Below are positions 48,261 to 56,789 of a DNA stretch of 56,789 bases, piece after piece. Origin of the DNA: Paraburkholderia sp. GTDB lineage: Bacteria; Pseudomonadota; Gammaproteobacteria; Burkholderiales; Burkholderiaceae. Where the stretch lies: the NCBI RefSeq assembly GCF_026225065.1, contig NZ_JAMFSB010000044.1:1-56789 (forward strand), written 5' to 3'. Each line of letters begins with the position of its first letter. The stretch's first letter is position 1. The notes below the pieces were generated by a model. That model did not search any database and was not told the origin of the DNA. It was given only the letters and a program-made list of their open reading frames with translations. Position numbers and translations under genes: made by a program.

Positions 48261-48635
48261 TCATTCGTTCGCGACCTCCGGCATGATCTTCCCCATCTCC
48301 ATTGCCTGACTTGGAAGCAGTTCCTGAATGCCGATGACAATCTGGTCATCGGGTGCGCCGGTCGCGGTCTGAAACAGCTTCCAGAGACGCTGGATCAGTT
48401 CCCGCTTGTATTCAGGTGTACGACCGGTCCGGATCAGAAGCGTCAGCGCGGCGGTGGCCGCCGTTTCTCCGGCAGTAAAGCCGTTACCGGCCGGATACTC
48501 CTGAAACACCACATGCACCCAGTTCTTCGGCACACCCGAACAGGAAGCGTGTAGCTCCGTCAGGTCGACCGCGAGCCGCGTCTTGGCCTCGCTGCTGAGT
48601 ACGCCATCCTGAGTCACCAAGGTATAAAGCGGCAT
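48261..48635 (-). CDS. Tautomerase-superfamily protein (cis-CaaD-like length)
   Basis: 124 residues beginning Met-Pro-Leu-Tyr; after Met removal Pro1 is the catalytic amine of the tautomerase superfamily. 'LVTQDGVLSSEAKTRLAVDLTELH', 'NWVHVVFQEYPAGNGFTAGE' and 'LTLLIRTGRTPEYKRELIQRLWKLF' with catalytic-type Arg residues follow. The length is that of fused-repeat members such as cis-3-chloroacrylic acid dehalogenase or malonate semialdehyde decarboxylase, not of the ~62-residue 4-OT. It lies 33 bases downstream of the acetoacetate-decarboxylase-family gene, so they probably act on the same keto-acid pathway. Confidence 0.88.
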   Translation of the reverse strand: MPLYTLVTQDGVLSSEAKTRLAVDLTELHASCSGVPKNWVHVVFQEYPAGNGFTAGETAATAALTLLIRTGRTPEYKRELIQRLWKLFQTATGAPDDQIVIGIQELLPSQAMEMGKIMPEVANE

Positions 48636-48668
48636 TGAGGCTACTCCTGTCCTGACGTTTCCAACCCG

Positions 48669-49469
48669 TCACTCGACGTAGTTCTTCAGAATCCGCAGAT
48701 CCGTCACCGAGTACGACATCCCCAGCCGATAACCGCGGCCAACGCGCAGCGGAGCGATCAGGTGCATTTCCTCGCCGGCGACCTCGGGAAGTTTCAGCTC
48801 CGCGGATCCGGTCCAAACATCGACGATCGCCAGATTGTCCGTGAGCGACATGGTCAGTTCATCGACGGGTGGTTTGTCCTGAACTCCGGCGGCAAGCTGG
48901 GGAAAGTAGCGGCGCATGGTCGTCGGCCGGTTGAACACGGTCGTTGGGTCTGCGACAGGCGCCTCTAGCTGGATACGGGCCGTCGCCAGCCGTTCGCCGT
49001 GCGCCGAGACACTCGCGCCGAAGCGGCTTCCCTTGGCAAGCGGCGCGGCCGCTGCACTCGGCGCGGAGAAACTACGGGTCTGATAGACGCTCGCGAGTTT
49101 CTTCGGGAAGCCCTGCGCCCATCCACGGGCGATAGCGGCATCGTTGTCGACGAAGATATACGGGCAATAGTTGACCGGCACGCCGTCGAATACCGCCTCG
49201 ACCAGAACGAATGCCTCGCGGTACTGATAGCGGGCCGGGTCTGTCAATTCGTCGTTTGACGCCGTGAACTGCCAGTCCAGAAACCAGAAGAAGGCGCGCC
49301 CTCCCGACTTCTCGTCCACGCTCACGCCTTTCGGCAGCACGGCCGCGATGGCCTTCGGGTCGGCCCAGTATTCGATGGCCATACAGTCGCTCGAATAGTG
49401 CCACGGCGGCATCGTCGCAAGTGCGGATTGTCCTTGCGGCGTAACAGGAACTGAAAACGCTTTAAGCAT
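48669..49469 (-). CDS. Acetoacetate decarboxylase-family protein
   Basis: 266 residues from ATG 49467-49469 with a GAGGACGAAACG leader. ADC fold: 'YRYQYREAFVLVEAVFDG'-type strands, 'VNYCPYIFVDNDAAIARGWAQGFPKKLASVY' with the Lys pair where the Schiff-base Lys lies in true decarboxylases, and 'LRVGRGYRLGMSYSVTDLRIL'. Many family members are not decarboxylases but aldolase/dehydratases or cyclases using the same Lys, so the reaction is open. It is co-transcribed with a tautomerase and divergent from a giant ATPase regulator, its likely controller. Confidence 0.85.
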   Translation of the reverse strand: MLKAFSVPVTPQGQSALATMPPWHYSSDCMAIEYWADPKAIAAVLPKGVSVDEKSGGRAFFWFLDWQFTASNDELTDPARYQYREAFVLVEAVFDGVPVNYCPYIFVDNDAAIARGWAQGFPKKLASVYQTRSFSAPSAAAAPLAKGSRFGASVSAHGERLATARIQLEAPVADPTTVFNRPTTMRRYFPQLAAGVQDKPPVDELTMSLTDNLAIVDVWTGSAELKLPEVAGEEMHLIAPLRVGRGYRLGMSYSVTDLRILKNYVE

Positions 49470-49818
49470 TTCGTTTCGTCCTCGATGGGAGAGACTGCAG
49501 TCGCGATAACCCATTATTCTCGAAGGCGCTACCGTGTCCTATCCCCCGATCGGGGGGCGAAATGGCCGTTTGAAAGCGTCACGCAAGGCAGTTGTCCGTG
49601 CCGGTACATCGAAGGTTTTCGCAGTCATTTTGCCGGTATAGAATCGGCCAAATGTTTAAAACTACGTTAACGCCTGCCGAAGACGCCAGGGCTCGCCATG
49701 ACTCAGTGGTCGATTGCCTTGCCGTGATGAAATCCGCGCCAGACCCAGCGCACCGAGGCGACCATCGCGCTTCATATAGGATTGCAAGAATGAATGGGCC
49801 GTGCGGTCGGAGACAAAA
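49470..49818. promoter_or_regulatory. Divergent promoter region with palindrome
   Basis: About 350 bases between the divergent ADC-family gene and the large regulator gene, with no coding frame of its own. A perfect 14-base palindrome CCCCCGATCGGGGG lies at 49543-49556, ~75 bases from the ADC-family start. A −10-like TATAGAAT near 49637 points towards the regulator. The palindrome is a candidate site for the wHTH regulator. Confidence 0.45.
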
Positions 49819-52800
49819 GTGAGCGAATTCCCGCCTTTCCGGCTCGACCGGGCCAACCAGTGTGTCTGGCAAGCGACGCCAGACGGGGGCCATTCCCGGC
49901 TCAATCTCAGGCCCCGTGCGTATGACATGCTTCAGTACCTGGTCGACAACGCTGGCCGTCTCGTGACGCACGACGAGTTTCTCGACGCGCTCTGGCAAAA
50001 CGTCACGGTGCAACCGGAAGTGCTGAAGGGGCACATGCTGTCCATACGCGCTGCGCTCGGCGACGATCCGGCCAACCCCCGCTTCATCGAAACGCTGCGC
50101 GGCCGCGGCTACCGTTTCATCGCCCCACTGCTGGCCCGCACGCCAGTCAACGCCACGGATAATGCCGAGAAACCGGCTGACGGCACTTTCGTCGGACGCA
50201 CCCCGCAGTTGAACAAGCTCAAAACGCTATTCGACGAAGCTTGCGCAGGCGAATCGCGGATTGTGTTCGTCGCCGGCGAACCGGGCATCGGCAAGACCAC
50301 GCTCGTCAACCAGTTCCTCGAATCGCTCGACGGCCGCGGCGACGTGCTGACATCGCTCGGGCGCTGTGTGGAGGGTTATGGCGGCACCGAGCCGTATTAC
50401 CCCGTGCTCGAGGCGCTGACCCAACTGGTGCGCGGCGACGCAGGCGCCGCCATCATGCGCAGTCTAATCTCGATAGCCCCCACCTGGGCCGCGCAGCTTC
50501 CCGGTTCGGTGCCGGAGCGGCATCGCGCGCAGTTACAGCGGCAACTGGTCGGCGCGGTCAGTGGCCGTATGCTGCGCGAGATCTGCGAATTCTTCGCCGC
50601 TCTCTCGGCGCAAACGCCGCTCGCCCTCGTCTTCGAGGACCTTCATTGGTCGGATTATTCGACGGTCGACATGCTTTCTGCCCTCGCCCGTCATCGCACC
50701 CATGCGCGCTTGATGGTCGTGGTCACCTATCGCCCTGAGGATGCGGAGTTCGCTCAGCATCCACTGTGCCGCCTGAACCACGACCTCGGTTTGCAGAAGC
50801 TTTGCCACGACATCGTGCTCGAGCCTCTGACCGAAAGCGCCATCGCCGAGTACCTCGAAGGCAAGGCGCAGAACGCTCGCGAGAACGGCCTGGCGCAACT
50901 CGTTTGCGAGCACTCCGGCGGGAACCCTCTCTTCATGGTGGCGACGCTCGATCATCTGGTCGCACAAGGCATCGCGCAGTCCACCCCTGAGGGGTGGAAG
51001 CTGCATCTTTCTCCGTCGGAAGTGCGGCTCGAAGTGCCGCTGACACTAAGCCAGGTGATCGAGCATCGTATCCAGCGGCTGACGGGCAATCAACAACGCG
51101 TGCTGGAAGCCGCGAGCGTGGCGGGACTCAGCTTCGATGCGACGCTTGTCGCTCCAGCGGCCCAGCTAAGCCAGGAAAGTATCGAGGAGACGTGCGAAGC
51201 GCTGTGCCGCCAGGAGAGCTTCATCCGTCGTGAAGCGCCTGCGCCGCTTGATCGCATGATCACGGCACGCACCTACGCATTCCGCCATACGATGTACCGG
51301 CAAACCTTCTACGAGCGTCAGGGCGCCCTGCGTACCGCTCATTCGCATCTGCGGATTGCCGAGGAACTCGAAGCGCGCAGCGCTCCAGAAGAGCACGGCA
51401 GCGTCGCGGCGGAGCTGGCCCAGCATTTCGCGGCGGCCAAGCAATGGTCGCGTGCGCTGGGGTATCTGCGGATCGCCATCCAGACCGCGAAGAAGCGTCT
51501 CGCGTACAACGACGCACTCGCTATCCTCGATCGGGCCATGATGCTGGCCGCTAACTTGCCGCACGAAGCACGGGCCGCGGCCGAGGCTGAGTTTCTCGAG
51601 GGGCGTGCGTCAGTCTTTACCGCCGCGCATGACCGGCGTGCGCTCGAGACCTGCGAACAACTGGCGAGGCGTGCCGCGCAACTCGGTCTGATCGATATCC
51701 AGAGCCGCGCGTTGCTGAGCCTCGCTTACGCCTATAGCTGGCGCGATCAGTTGCGCAGCAGCCGGATCATCGACGAAGCGCTGGTGCTGAGCGAGCGGCA
51801 GACGAATCTGCAACAGCAGGCGCGCACCCGCATCAGTTGTTATGTCTGGAGAATGTGGGTGCGCGGCTGGCGTGCCGACGACATCCGTCAGTGCGAAGCG
51901 GCGCTGGAGCCCTTGGGCAACGGCGACGATCCGTTCACGACCGCCTGGTCGCAGTGCGAATACAGCATGGTGCTGATGGTGTCCGCGCAGTATCAGCAGG
52001 CCCAGGACAACATTCTTGCGAACTACCGGTTCCTCGTCGACAACGATGAGAACCGGCCCGAGTTCAACATGGCGCGCGCCACATGGATGGTCAATCTCGG
52101 CGTGCCCTGGACGCTGTTGTATCTGGGCGAGCTTGGTCGCGCGCACCAGGAGTTCGACCGGGCGATTGCGATGTACGCCACCAACGGCAATCAATACGGC
52201 GCCGATACACTCACGCTGTATCGCTGCTGGGTGCAATTCCATGCGCTGGACTTCGACGCGATGCTCGAGTCCTGCAGCCAGGTTCTCGCGGAAACGCTGG
52301 CCGGCACCGCTGTGCGCTGCTCGACCCTTCCCGCCGAACAGCGGCTCGCCATTCTCCTGAAGGGACTGGCTTATCTCGGTCTCGGCGACACCTGTACGGC
52401 GCGCGTGCATTTGCTCGATGTCATGCAGCGCATGGATAACGAGCCGGTGATTTTCGACTGGTACTGGCGGCTCGCGCTCGAATGGGGACTCGCGAGCCTT
52501 GCGCTAATGCAGGGCGATCTCGACGAAGCGATGACGCACGCCGCGCGTCTGGTCAAGGCGGCGACCGCTACGGAGGAGCGCACGTGGCAAGGTTTGTCGT
52601 GGGAGATCCAGGCCCGCGTCGCGCTGCGTTTTGGCGCGCTGCCGGACGCCGTGCGTTATGTGGAAAAAGCGCTCGTTGCCACGCAGCATTTCCAGACCCC
52701 GCTCGCGGACTGGCGCATCCATCGCACGGCGAGCGAGACCTACCGCTTGAGCGGCGATGCGCAAACCGCCGAGCGCCACGCCGAACTCGCGGCTTCCAAA

Positions 52801-52869
52801 AAAGCGGCGCTCGCGGCAAGCTTGCCTACCGGGCATCGTCTGCGCGCCACGCTCGACGCCGGGGATTAG
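49819..52869 (+). CDS. Large wHTH-ATPase-TPR transcriptional regulator (paralogue 1)
   Basis: 1,016 residues from GTG 49819 with a GGAG box 8 bases upstream. Residues ~1-105 are an OmpR-type winged helix ('LRPRAYDMLQYLVDNAGRLVTHDEFLDALW', 'LKGHMLSIRAALGDDPANPRFIETLRGRGYRFIAPL'). Residues ~125-400 are a STAND/AAA-like NTPase with 'FVGRTPQLNKL', Walker A 'GEPGIGKTTL' and Walker B 'LALVFEDLHWSD'. The rest is helical repeat (TPR-like) to the C-terminus. Such proteins bind a ligand through the repeat part and activate transcription on ATP binding. It is divergent from the ADC-tautomerase genes and tail to tail with a paralogue, the stop codons overlapping. Confidence 0.9.
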   Translation: MSEFPPFRLDRANQCVWQATPDGGHSRLNLRPRAYDMLQYLVDNAGRLVTHDEFLDALWQNVTVQPEVLKGHMLSIRAALGDDPANPRFIETLRGRGYRFIAPLLARTPVNATDNAEKPADGTFVGRTPQLNKLKTLFDEACAGESRIVFVAGEPGIGKTTLVNQFLESLDGRGDVLTSLGRCVEGYGGTEPYYPVLEALTQLVRGDAGAAIMRSLISIAPTWAAQLPGSVPERHRAQLQRQLVGAVSGRMLREICEFFAALSAQTPLALVFEDLHWSDYSTVDMLSALARHRTHARLMVVVTYRPEDAEFAQHPLCRLNHDLGLQKLCHDIVLEPLTESAIAEYLEGKAQNARENGLAQLVCEHSGGNPLFMVATLDHLVAQGIAQSTPEGWKLHLSPSEVRLEVPLTLSQVIEHRIQRLTGNQQRVLEAASVAGLSFDATLVAPAAQLSQESIEETCEALCRQESFIRREAPAPLDRMITARTYAFRHTMYRQTFYERQGALRTAHSHLRIAEELEARSAPEEHGSVAAELAQHFAAAKQWSRALGYLRIAIQTAKKRLAYNDALAILDRAMMLAANLPHEARAAAEAEFLEGRASVFTAAHDRRALETCEQLARRAAQLGLIDIQSRALLSLAYAYSWRDQLRSSRIIDEALVLSERQTNLQQQARTRISCYVWRMWVRGWRADDIRQCEAALEPLGNGDDPFTTAWSQCEYSMVLMVSAQYQQAQDNILANYRFLVDNDENRPEFNMARATWMVNLGVPWTLLYLGELGRAHQEFDRAIAMYATNGNQYGADTLTLYRCWVQFHALDFDAMLESCSQVLAETLAGTAVRCSTLPAEQRLAILLKGLAYLGLGDTCTARVHLLDVMQRMDNEPVIFDWYWRLALEWGLASLALMQGDLDEAMTHAARLVKAATATEERTWQGLSWEIQARVALRFGALPDAVRYVEKALVATQHFQTPLADWRIHRTASETYRLSGDAQTAERHAELAASKKAALAASLPTGHRLRATLDAGD

Positions 52870-55800
52870 CCCTCGACCGGCTCCGCGAGGCGCCGGCCGA
52901 AACCCGCGTCCCTCGGGATCGAGCTGGCCAGATGGGCACGCGATTCGACGTAACGCTGCTGCGCTGCCGCCATATGCTGCGTGTCGCCGCGCGCTTCATG
53001 CAGCCACATGGCGGTGCGCTGCAAACGCCAGTTCGCGAGCGGCGTCTCGAAGCCTACGGTCACCGAAAACGCGGCTTCCAGCTGGACCTTGGCGTTCTGC
53101 AAATGGCCCTCGCCCAACGATGCTCGTGCCATTGTTTCCCACGCGAGCGCGTGCCAGGTCCGTTCTTCGGTGGCAAGCGCGCGTTCGAGAAAGCGGCGCG
53201 CACGATATTGCGCCGTATCGTGATCGCCTTCCGCCATCGCGAGGTCGGCGCATCCCCATTCGAGCGCCAGTCGCCAGTACCAGTCGAACATGATCGGCTC
53301 ACGCTCCATCTGCCGTTCTGCTTCGGCAAAACGCGCTGCGGCAGCGACGGTTTCACCCAGTCCTGCATGAGCCAGCCCGGAGAGAATGGTCCAGACGCGC
53401 TGCTGCGGCGGCAGGAATGCAGCGCGTTCACGGGCCTCGTCGTCGGACCCAGGCCGATCCGCCGCCTGCCTGAACTGACGGTCGAGTTCGAGGACAGTCT
53501 CGAAGTCCATCGTATGAACCAGCAGCCAGCCGCGATAGACCTGCAGCGTGCGTGCCGCGAAGTAGTTGCCGTTGTCGTGATACTGCCGGATGCCACGGTC
53601 GAATTCGTCGAGCGAGCGTCCTAGTTCGCCAAGCGACAGGTACGCCCACGGCACACCCAGACGCATCATCCACATTGCGCGTGCAATATCGAAGCCTGGA
53701 GAGCCCACCGCGTGGTCGTACAACACCCGATAGCTCGCTTGCGTGGTCTGCAGCGCTTTGCGGTACTGCGTCGACACCATCATCAGCATGCAGTGCTCCA
53801 TCTGCGCTTGAGCAATGGACACCGGATCGCCTACCTCGCGCAAGGTGGCGAGCGCGTCGCTGAATTGCTGCGCATCGGCCGCGTTCCAGCCTTGCGTCCA
53901 GATACGTCGCACATTGCACGCGATCTGCGTCGACGCGCTGACGCGCCGGTCCGGATAAGACACACTGAGTCTGAGCGCATCGTCGAGGCATTCCACCGAG
54001 CGAGCCTGATCGTCCCAGCTCAGGACGTACGAGAGACCGAGCAGCGCGCGCAGTTGCACTTCGATCTTGCCGAGCCGCGTAGCCTGTTCGTGCAGCGCCC
54101 GGTATGCGTCGATCGCCTGCCGGTCATGGGCGGCCGCATACAGCGCCGCGCGCGCTTCGACAAACTCGACGCGGCGCAACGCGCGCAAGTCGGCCGGCAG
54201 GCGTGCGAGCAGCGTATCGGCCTGATCGAGCGCGGCGAGCGCTTCGCGATATGCACAGCGAACCTTGGCGGTTTGCAAGGCGGTGCGTACATAGTCGAGC
54301 GCCTTATCCCATTGCTGCGCATCGGCAAAATGCCAGCAGAGCTCCGCCGAGAGACTGGCACGTTGCCCTGCCGGAAACAGGCTCTCGAGACGCTCGCCAA
54401 TCAGCCGGTGCGACCTCGATCGCCGCGTCAGCCCCTGGCGGTCATAGAAGACGCTGCGGACCAGCGCATGCGTAAAGCTGAACAGTTGCGCGCTGGTGCC
54501 ATCGGGCAAGCTCTGGACACCGGCGCGGCGGATGAACTGGCCCTGGCGAGCGAGGTTGTCACACTGTTCCTCGAACGCCTCGACGCTCATCGCGACTGCT
54601 TCGGCCGTTGCCGCCGGCGCAAACGTCAGTCCGGCCACGCTCGCCGCCTCAAGCGTGCGTTGCGCCTTGGCAGCCAGCCGCCGGATTCGCATTTCGATGA
54701 CCTGCACGATCGTGCGCGGAAGCGCCTCGCGCAACTGCGCGGCGCTCGCCGTCTGATGCCATCCGTCAGCCGTCCTGATCGCCAGGCCATGCTCGTATAG
54801 ATGCTCGAGAATCGCCTGCATGAACAACGGATTGCCACCCGAGCGTTCGGCGACCAGATGCGCCAACTCCTCGTCGAGCGGGTTCAGGCTCGCACCATGC
54901 ATGAGCCAGGCGCCGACCGAATCGGGCTTGAGCGGCGCAAGCTCGACCACCTCGCACGCGCCACGAAGCAGTAGCGTGTAATTGAGTTTCATCACCGGAT
55001 GCCGGACGGACGAGACGTCGTCGTTACGGTAAATGGCCACGATCATGAGCCGCAGCGATCCCTCGAGCTGAGCAAGCGCGGACAGCATGTCGATGGTCGA
55101 AAAGTCCGCCCAGTGCAGATCGTCCAGCACGAGCAACAGCGGGCGTTCTCTCGCCAGCGCCTGCAGCAGGTCGCAGATTTCGCGCATCATGCGTTCGCGC
55201 CCGGCGCCGATCGTCCGGGCGAGCAAGGAATCGAGGATATCCGCGGGCACGTAGGACGGCATCAGGATGGCCCAGGTAGGCGCGATCGAGACGAGCGCCG
55301 CCTTGACCTGTTCGCCGCCTGCTGCGCGGCAGAGGCGGCCGAGCGCTTCGAGCACCGGATAATACGGTTCGGTGCCGCCATAGCCTTCGACACACCCGCC
55401 TCCCAGCACCCGCGTGTCCTGGGCTGCCGCGGCGAGGAACTCGTCGACGAGCGCTGTCTTGCCGATACCCGCCTCGCCTGTGATGAACACGATCTGCCGC
55501 GTGCCAGCCTCGACACGCAGGTGTGCCGCCAGCAAGGCATCCAGTTGCGGCGCGCGGCCCACGAAACGCTCCGCTCTGCGCGCAAAGAAGCCCGACTCGC
55601 CACCCATGGCGAGATTGCCGACCGGCGCGATGAAGCGATAACCCTGCCCACGATGCGTTTCAACATAGCGCGGCCGGCCCGCATCGTCACCCAGCGCGCG
55701 ACGGATCGCAGCGACATGTCCTTTCAGCACTTCGGGCTGCACATGCACGTCGGGCCACACCGCTTCGAGGAGCGTGTAGAACGACATCAACTGCTGCGCG

Positions 55801-55958
55801 TGTTTCACCAGATGGCGCAACACAGCGAAGGTCTTGGGCGGGAGGTCGATACGGGTAGCAGCTTGCGCCGGATCCAGTCGCCACAGACATTGATTGGACA
55901 AATCAAGCTGAAAGCCGGGAAACTGAAACGACGAGTGGATGTGCAAGTCTGCGTTCAA
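52866..55958 (-). CDS. Large wHTH-ATPase-TPR transcriptional regulator (paralogue 2)
   Basis: 1,030 residues. Same domain order as paralogue 1: wHTH ('DLPPKTFAVLRHLVKHAQQLMS', 'LKGHVAAIRRALGDDAGRPRYVETHRGQGYRFIAPV'), NTPase ('FVGRAPQLDALLAAH', Walker A 'GEAGIGKTALV', Walker B 'LLLVLDDLHWADFSTIDMLSAL') and TPR-like repeats ('DKALDYVRTALQTAKVRCAYREALAALDQAD'). The start is a TTG at 55958 overlapping the stop of the upstream LuxR gene (TTGA), so the two are translationally coupled. The 3' end overlaps the end of paralogue 1. Its targets are not evident. Confidence 0.9.
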   Translation of the reverse strand: MNADLHIHSSFQFPGFQLDLSNQCLWRLDPAQAATRIDLPPKTFAVLRHLVKHAQQLMSFYTLLEAVWPDVHVQPEVLKGHVAAIRRALGDDAGRPRYVETHRGQGYRFIAPVGNLAMGGESGFFARRAERFVGRAPQLDALLAAHLRVEAGTRQIVFITGEAGIGKTALVDEFLAAAAQDTRVLGGGCVEGYGGTEPYYPVLEALGRLCRAAGGEQVKAALVSIAPTWAILMPSYVPADILDSLLARTIGAGRERMMREICDLLQALARERPLLLVLDDLHWADFSTIDMLSALAQLEGSLRLMIVAIYRNDDVSSVRHPVMKLNYTLLLRGACEVVELAPLKPDSVGAWLMHGASLNPLDEELAHLVAERSGGNPLFMQAILEHLYEHGLAIRTADGWHQTASAAQLREALPRTIVQVIEMRIRRLAAKAQRTLEAASVAGLTFAPAATAEAVAMSVEAFEEQCDNLARQGQFIRRAGVQSLPDGTSAQLFSFTHALVRSVFYDRQGLTRRSRSHRLIGERLESLFPAGQRASLSAELCWHFADAQQWDKALDYVRTALQTAKVRCAYREALAALDQADTLLARLPADLRALRRVEFVEARAALYAAAHDRQAIDAYRALHEQATRLGKIEVQLRALLGLSYVLSWDDQARSVECLDDALRLSVSYPDRRVSASTQIACNVRRIWTQGWNAADAQQFSDALATLREVGDPVSIAQAQMEHCMLMMVSTQYRKALQTTQASYRVLYDHAVGSPGFDIARAMWMMRLGVPWAYLSLGELGRSLDEFDRGIRQYHDNGNYFAARTLQVYRGWLLVHTMDFETVLELDRQFRQAADRPGSDDEARERAAFLPPQQRVWTILSGLAHAGLGETVAAAARFAEAERQMEREPIMFDWYWRLALEWGCADLAMAEGDHDTAQYRARRFLERALATEERTWHALAWETMARASLGEGHLQNAKVQLEAAFSVTVGFETPLANWRLQRTAMWLHEARGDTQHMAAAQQRYVESRAHLASSIPRDAGFGRRLAEPVEG

Positions 55959-56789
55959 GCCGGAAAATTCCTCGGGATCTGGATCAGGCCAAGGCGGGTG
56001 GCGAGCGTGACCGCCTCGGTCCGGTTTCTGACCGACAGCTTAGTATAGAGATGCTTCGCGTGCGATTTCACGGTCTCAGGCGCGATGCACAGTTCGACCG
56101 CGATCTGCTTGTTGGACAGGCCTCGTCCCATCAGGTCGACGATCAGGCGCTCGCGTTCGCTCAGTCCCGCGGCCGCGTTCGGACGTCGCGCCGCGAATGG
56201 CTCAATGGCCTGGCGCGCGCCGCGCTGCCGGTGCACCAGCAACAAGCCCGCATAAGGCAGCAATTCGCCTGCGTCATGCACGGACCCGATCCGCCGTTGC
56301 ACGATCGCCTCGATCAGCTCCGCGACGCGCACGCGGCAATCGACGAGCGTTTGATGCAGACCGACCGATGGCGCGAGCTTGAGCAGATTGACCAATACCT
56401 CGACGGCTTCGGCGCGTTGACCCGTCACGAGCAAGGCCTCGACAAGCAGTAGTGCAACGGGCACCGCCGCATACAGACCGCCGCGCCGTACCGTGTCGAA
56501 ATGAGCCTGCCGCAATGACGCAACATCGACGGTACCGGGCGAGCGGGCCAAAGCGACGTGCGCCCGCGCGATGGTATGAAACCGCACGATCTCGAGGGCA
56601 GCGCTGCTACCACTGGCGCTCGCCGCCCGCTTTTCACATGCGAGCGTGGCGAGACGTTCCAGACATTGCCCGGCCTGCTCGACGCGCCCGTTACCTGCTT
56701 CGATTTCGACCTGGTACGCGAGGCTCGCCGCCTGCAGCCGCGCCCAGCCGCGCCGTACACCGAGCGCCTCCGCCTCGCTGAGAATGACC
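55955..56789 (-). CDS. LuxR/MalT-like regulator, C-terminal part, continues past window
   Basis: The frame is open to the window edge, so the N-terminus (probably an ATPase domain) lies outside. The visible ~277 residues begin with TPR-like helices ('VILSEAEALGVRRGWARLQA', 'GGLYAAVPVALLLVEALLVTGQRAEAVEVLVNLLKLAP'). They end in a LuxR/GerE HTH: 'LSERERLIVDLMGRGLSNKQIAVELCIAPETVKSHAKHLYTKLSVRNRTEAV'. This is the MalT/LAL architecture of ligand-responsive activators. It is followed at once by paralogue 2, giving three large signal-integrating regulators side by side. Confidence 0.88.
   Translation of the reverse strand, partial: VILSEAEALGVRRGWARLQAASLAYQVEIEAGNGRVEQAGQCLERLATLACEKRAASASGSSAALEIVRFHTIARAHVALARSPGTVDVASLRQAHFDTVRRGGLYAAVPVALLLVEALLVTGQRAEAVEVLVNLLKLAPSVGLHQTLVDCRVRVAELIEAIVQRRIGSVHDAGELLPYAGLLLVHRQRGARQAIEPFAARRPNAAAGLSERERLIVDLMGRGLSNKQIAVELCIAPETVKSHAKHLYTKLSVRNRTEAVTLATRLGLIQIPRNFPA

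Noticed and set aside
1..56789. CRISPR arrays, retrons, phage-defence modules
   Set aside because: No series of regularly spaced repeats, no Cas proteins, no reverse transcriptase and no recognised defence gene other than an orphan antitoxin were seen.

Overview
The window looks like a chromosome or megaplasmid segment of a Burkholderiaceae bacterium (Paraburkholderia/Caballeronia-like). This rests on the high GC content, two Burkholderia-type trimeric porins, two small exported DUF4148 proteins that are typical of this family, BON-domain and FlhD-like proteins, and many LysR/GntR/MarR/MocR regulators beside catabolic operons. The assignment comes from protein resemblance only; no rRNA, tRNA, origin or CRISPR array was seen.

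Layout. (1) 1-5.9 kb: small-molecule stress genes mixed with debris. These are a truncated aldo/keto reductase, an exported SRPBCC protein, two DJ-1/PfpI proteins, an NmrA-like reductase, a divergent LysR regulator and two C-terminal fragments of short-chain dehydrogenases. (2) 5.9-10.4 kb: a GABA utilisation unit, with a MocR/GabR-like regulator divergent from gabT-gabD. (3) 10.8-19.8 kb: a nine-gene co-directional cluster of amidase, cyclic-imide-hydrolase-like deacetylase-fold enzyme, MFS permease, two SDRs, a small MCGMCG protein, a CobW-type GTPase, a leaderless solute-binding-like protein and a double-HTH GntR/FCD regulator. I read it as a pathway for cyclic imides and half-amides, fed with metal by its own G3E GTPase; it is the most interesting system here. 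(4) 19.8-21 kb: decayed integrase and ABC binding-protein remnants. (5) 21-27.6 kb: LysR, BON, two porins sharing an upstream dyad motif, two DUF4148 proteins, a GMC oxidoreductase remnant and a TetR regulator.

(6) 27.7-33.4 kb: a 2Fe-2S ferredoxin reductase and the C-terminal half of a Rieske oxygenase, cut by a complete 3,055-bp IS66-family element that carries a fourth, passenger gene. On the other side the IS abuts a sigma-54 activator cut inside its Walker A motif. No target duplication is visible, so the IS probably marks a deletion. (7) 33.5-36.7 kb: accessory DNA with a cupin, an IS3 remnant, an orphan BrnA antitoxin, a MEKHLA/PAS protein and two candidate small RNAs with intrinsic terminators. 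(8) 37.1-39 kb: a membrane GGDEF-EAL protein.

(9) 39-47.3 kb: an amide uptake and hydrolysis locus. A MarR regulator is divergent from a leaderless AmiC-like sensor. An enantioselective-type amidase follows, then a complete branched-chain/urea-type ABC transporter whose Tat-exported binding protein carries a one-base frameshift. Two matching MarR-type palindromes sit at the divergent promoter and directly upstream of the amidase promoter. (10) 47.3-56.8 kb: an orphan FlhD-like protein, a small unknown protein, a tautomerase and acetoacetate-decarboxylase-family pair, two giant paralogous wHTH-ATPase-TPR regulators arranged tail to tail, and the C-terminal part of a LuxR/MalT-like regulator that runs off the window.
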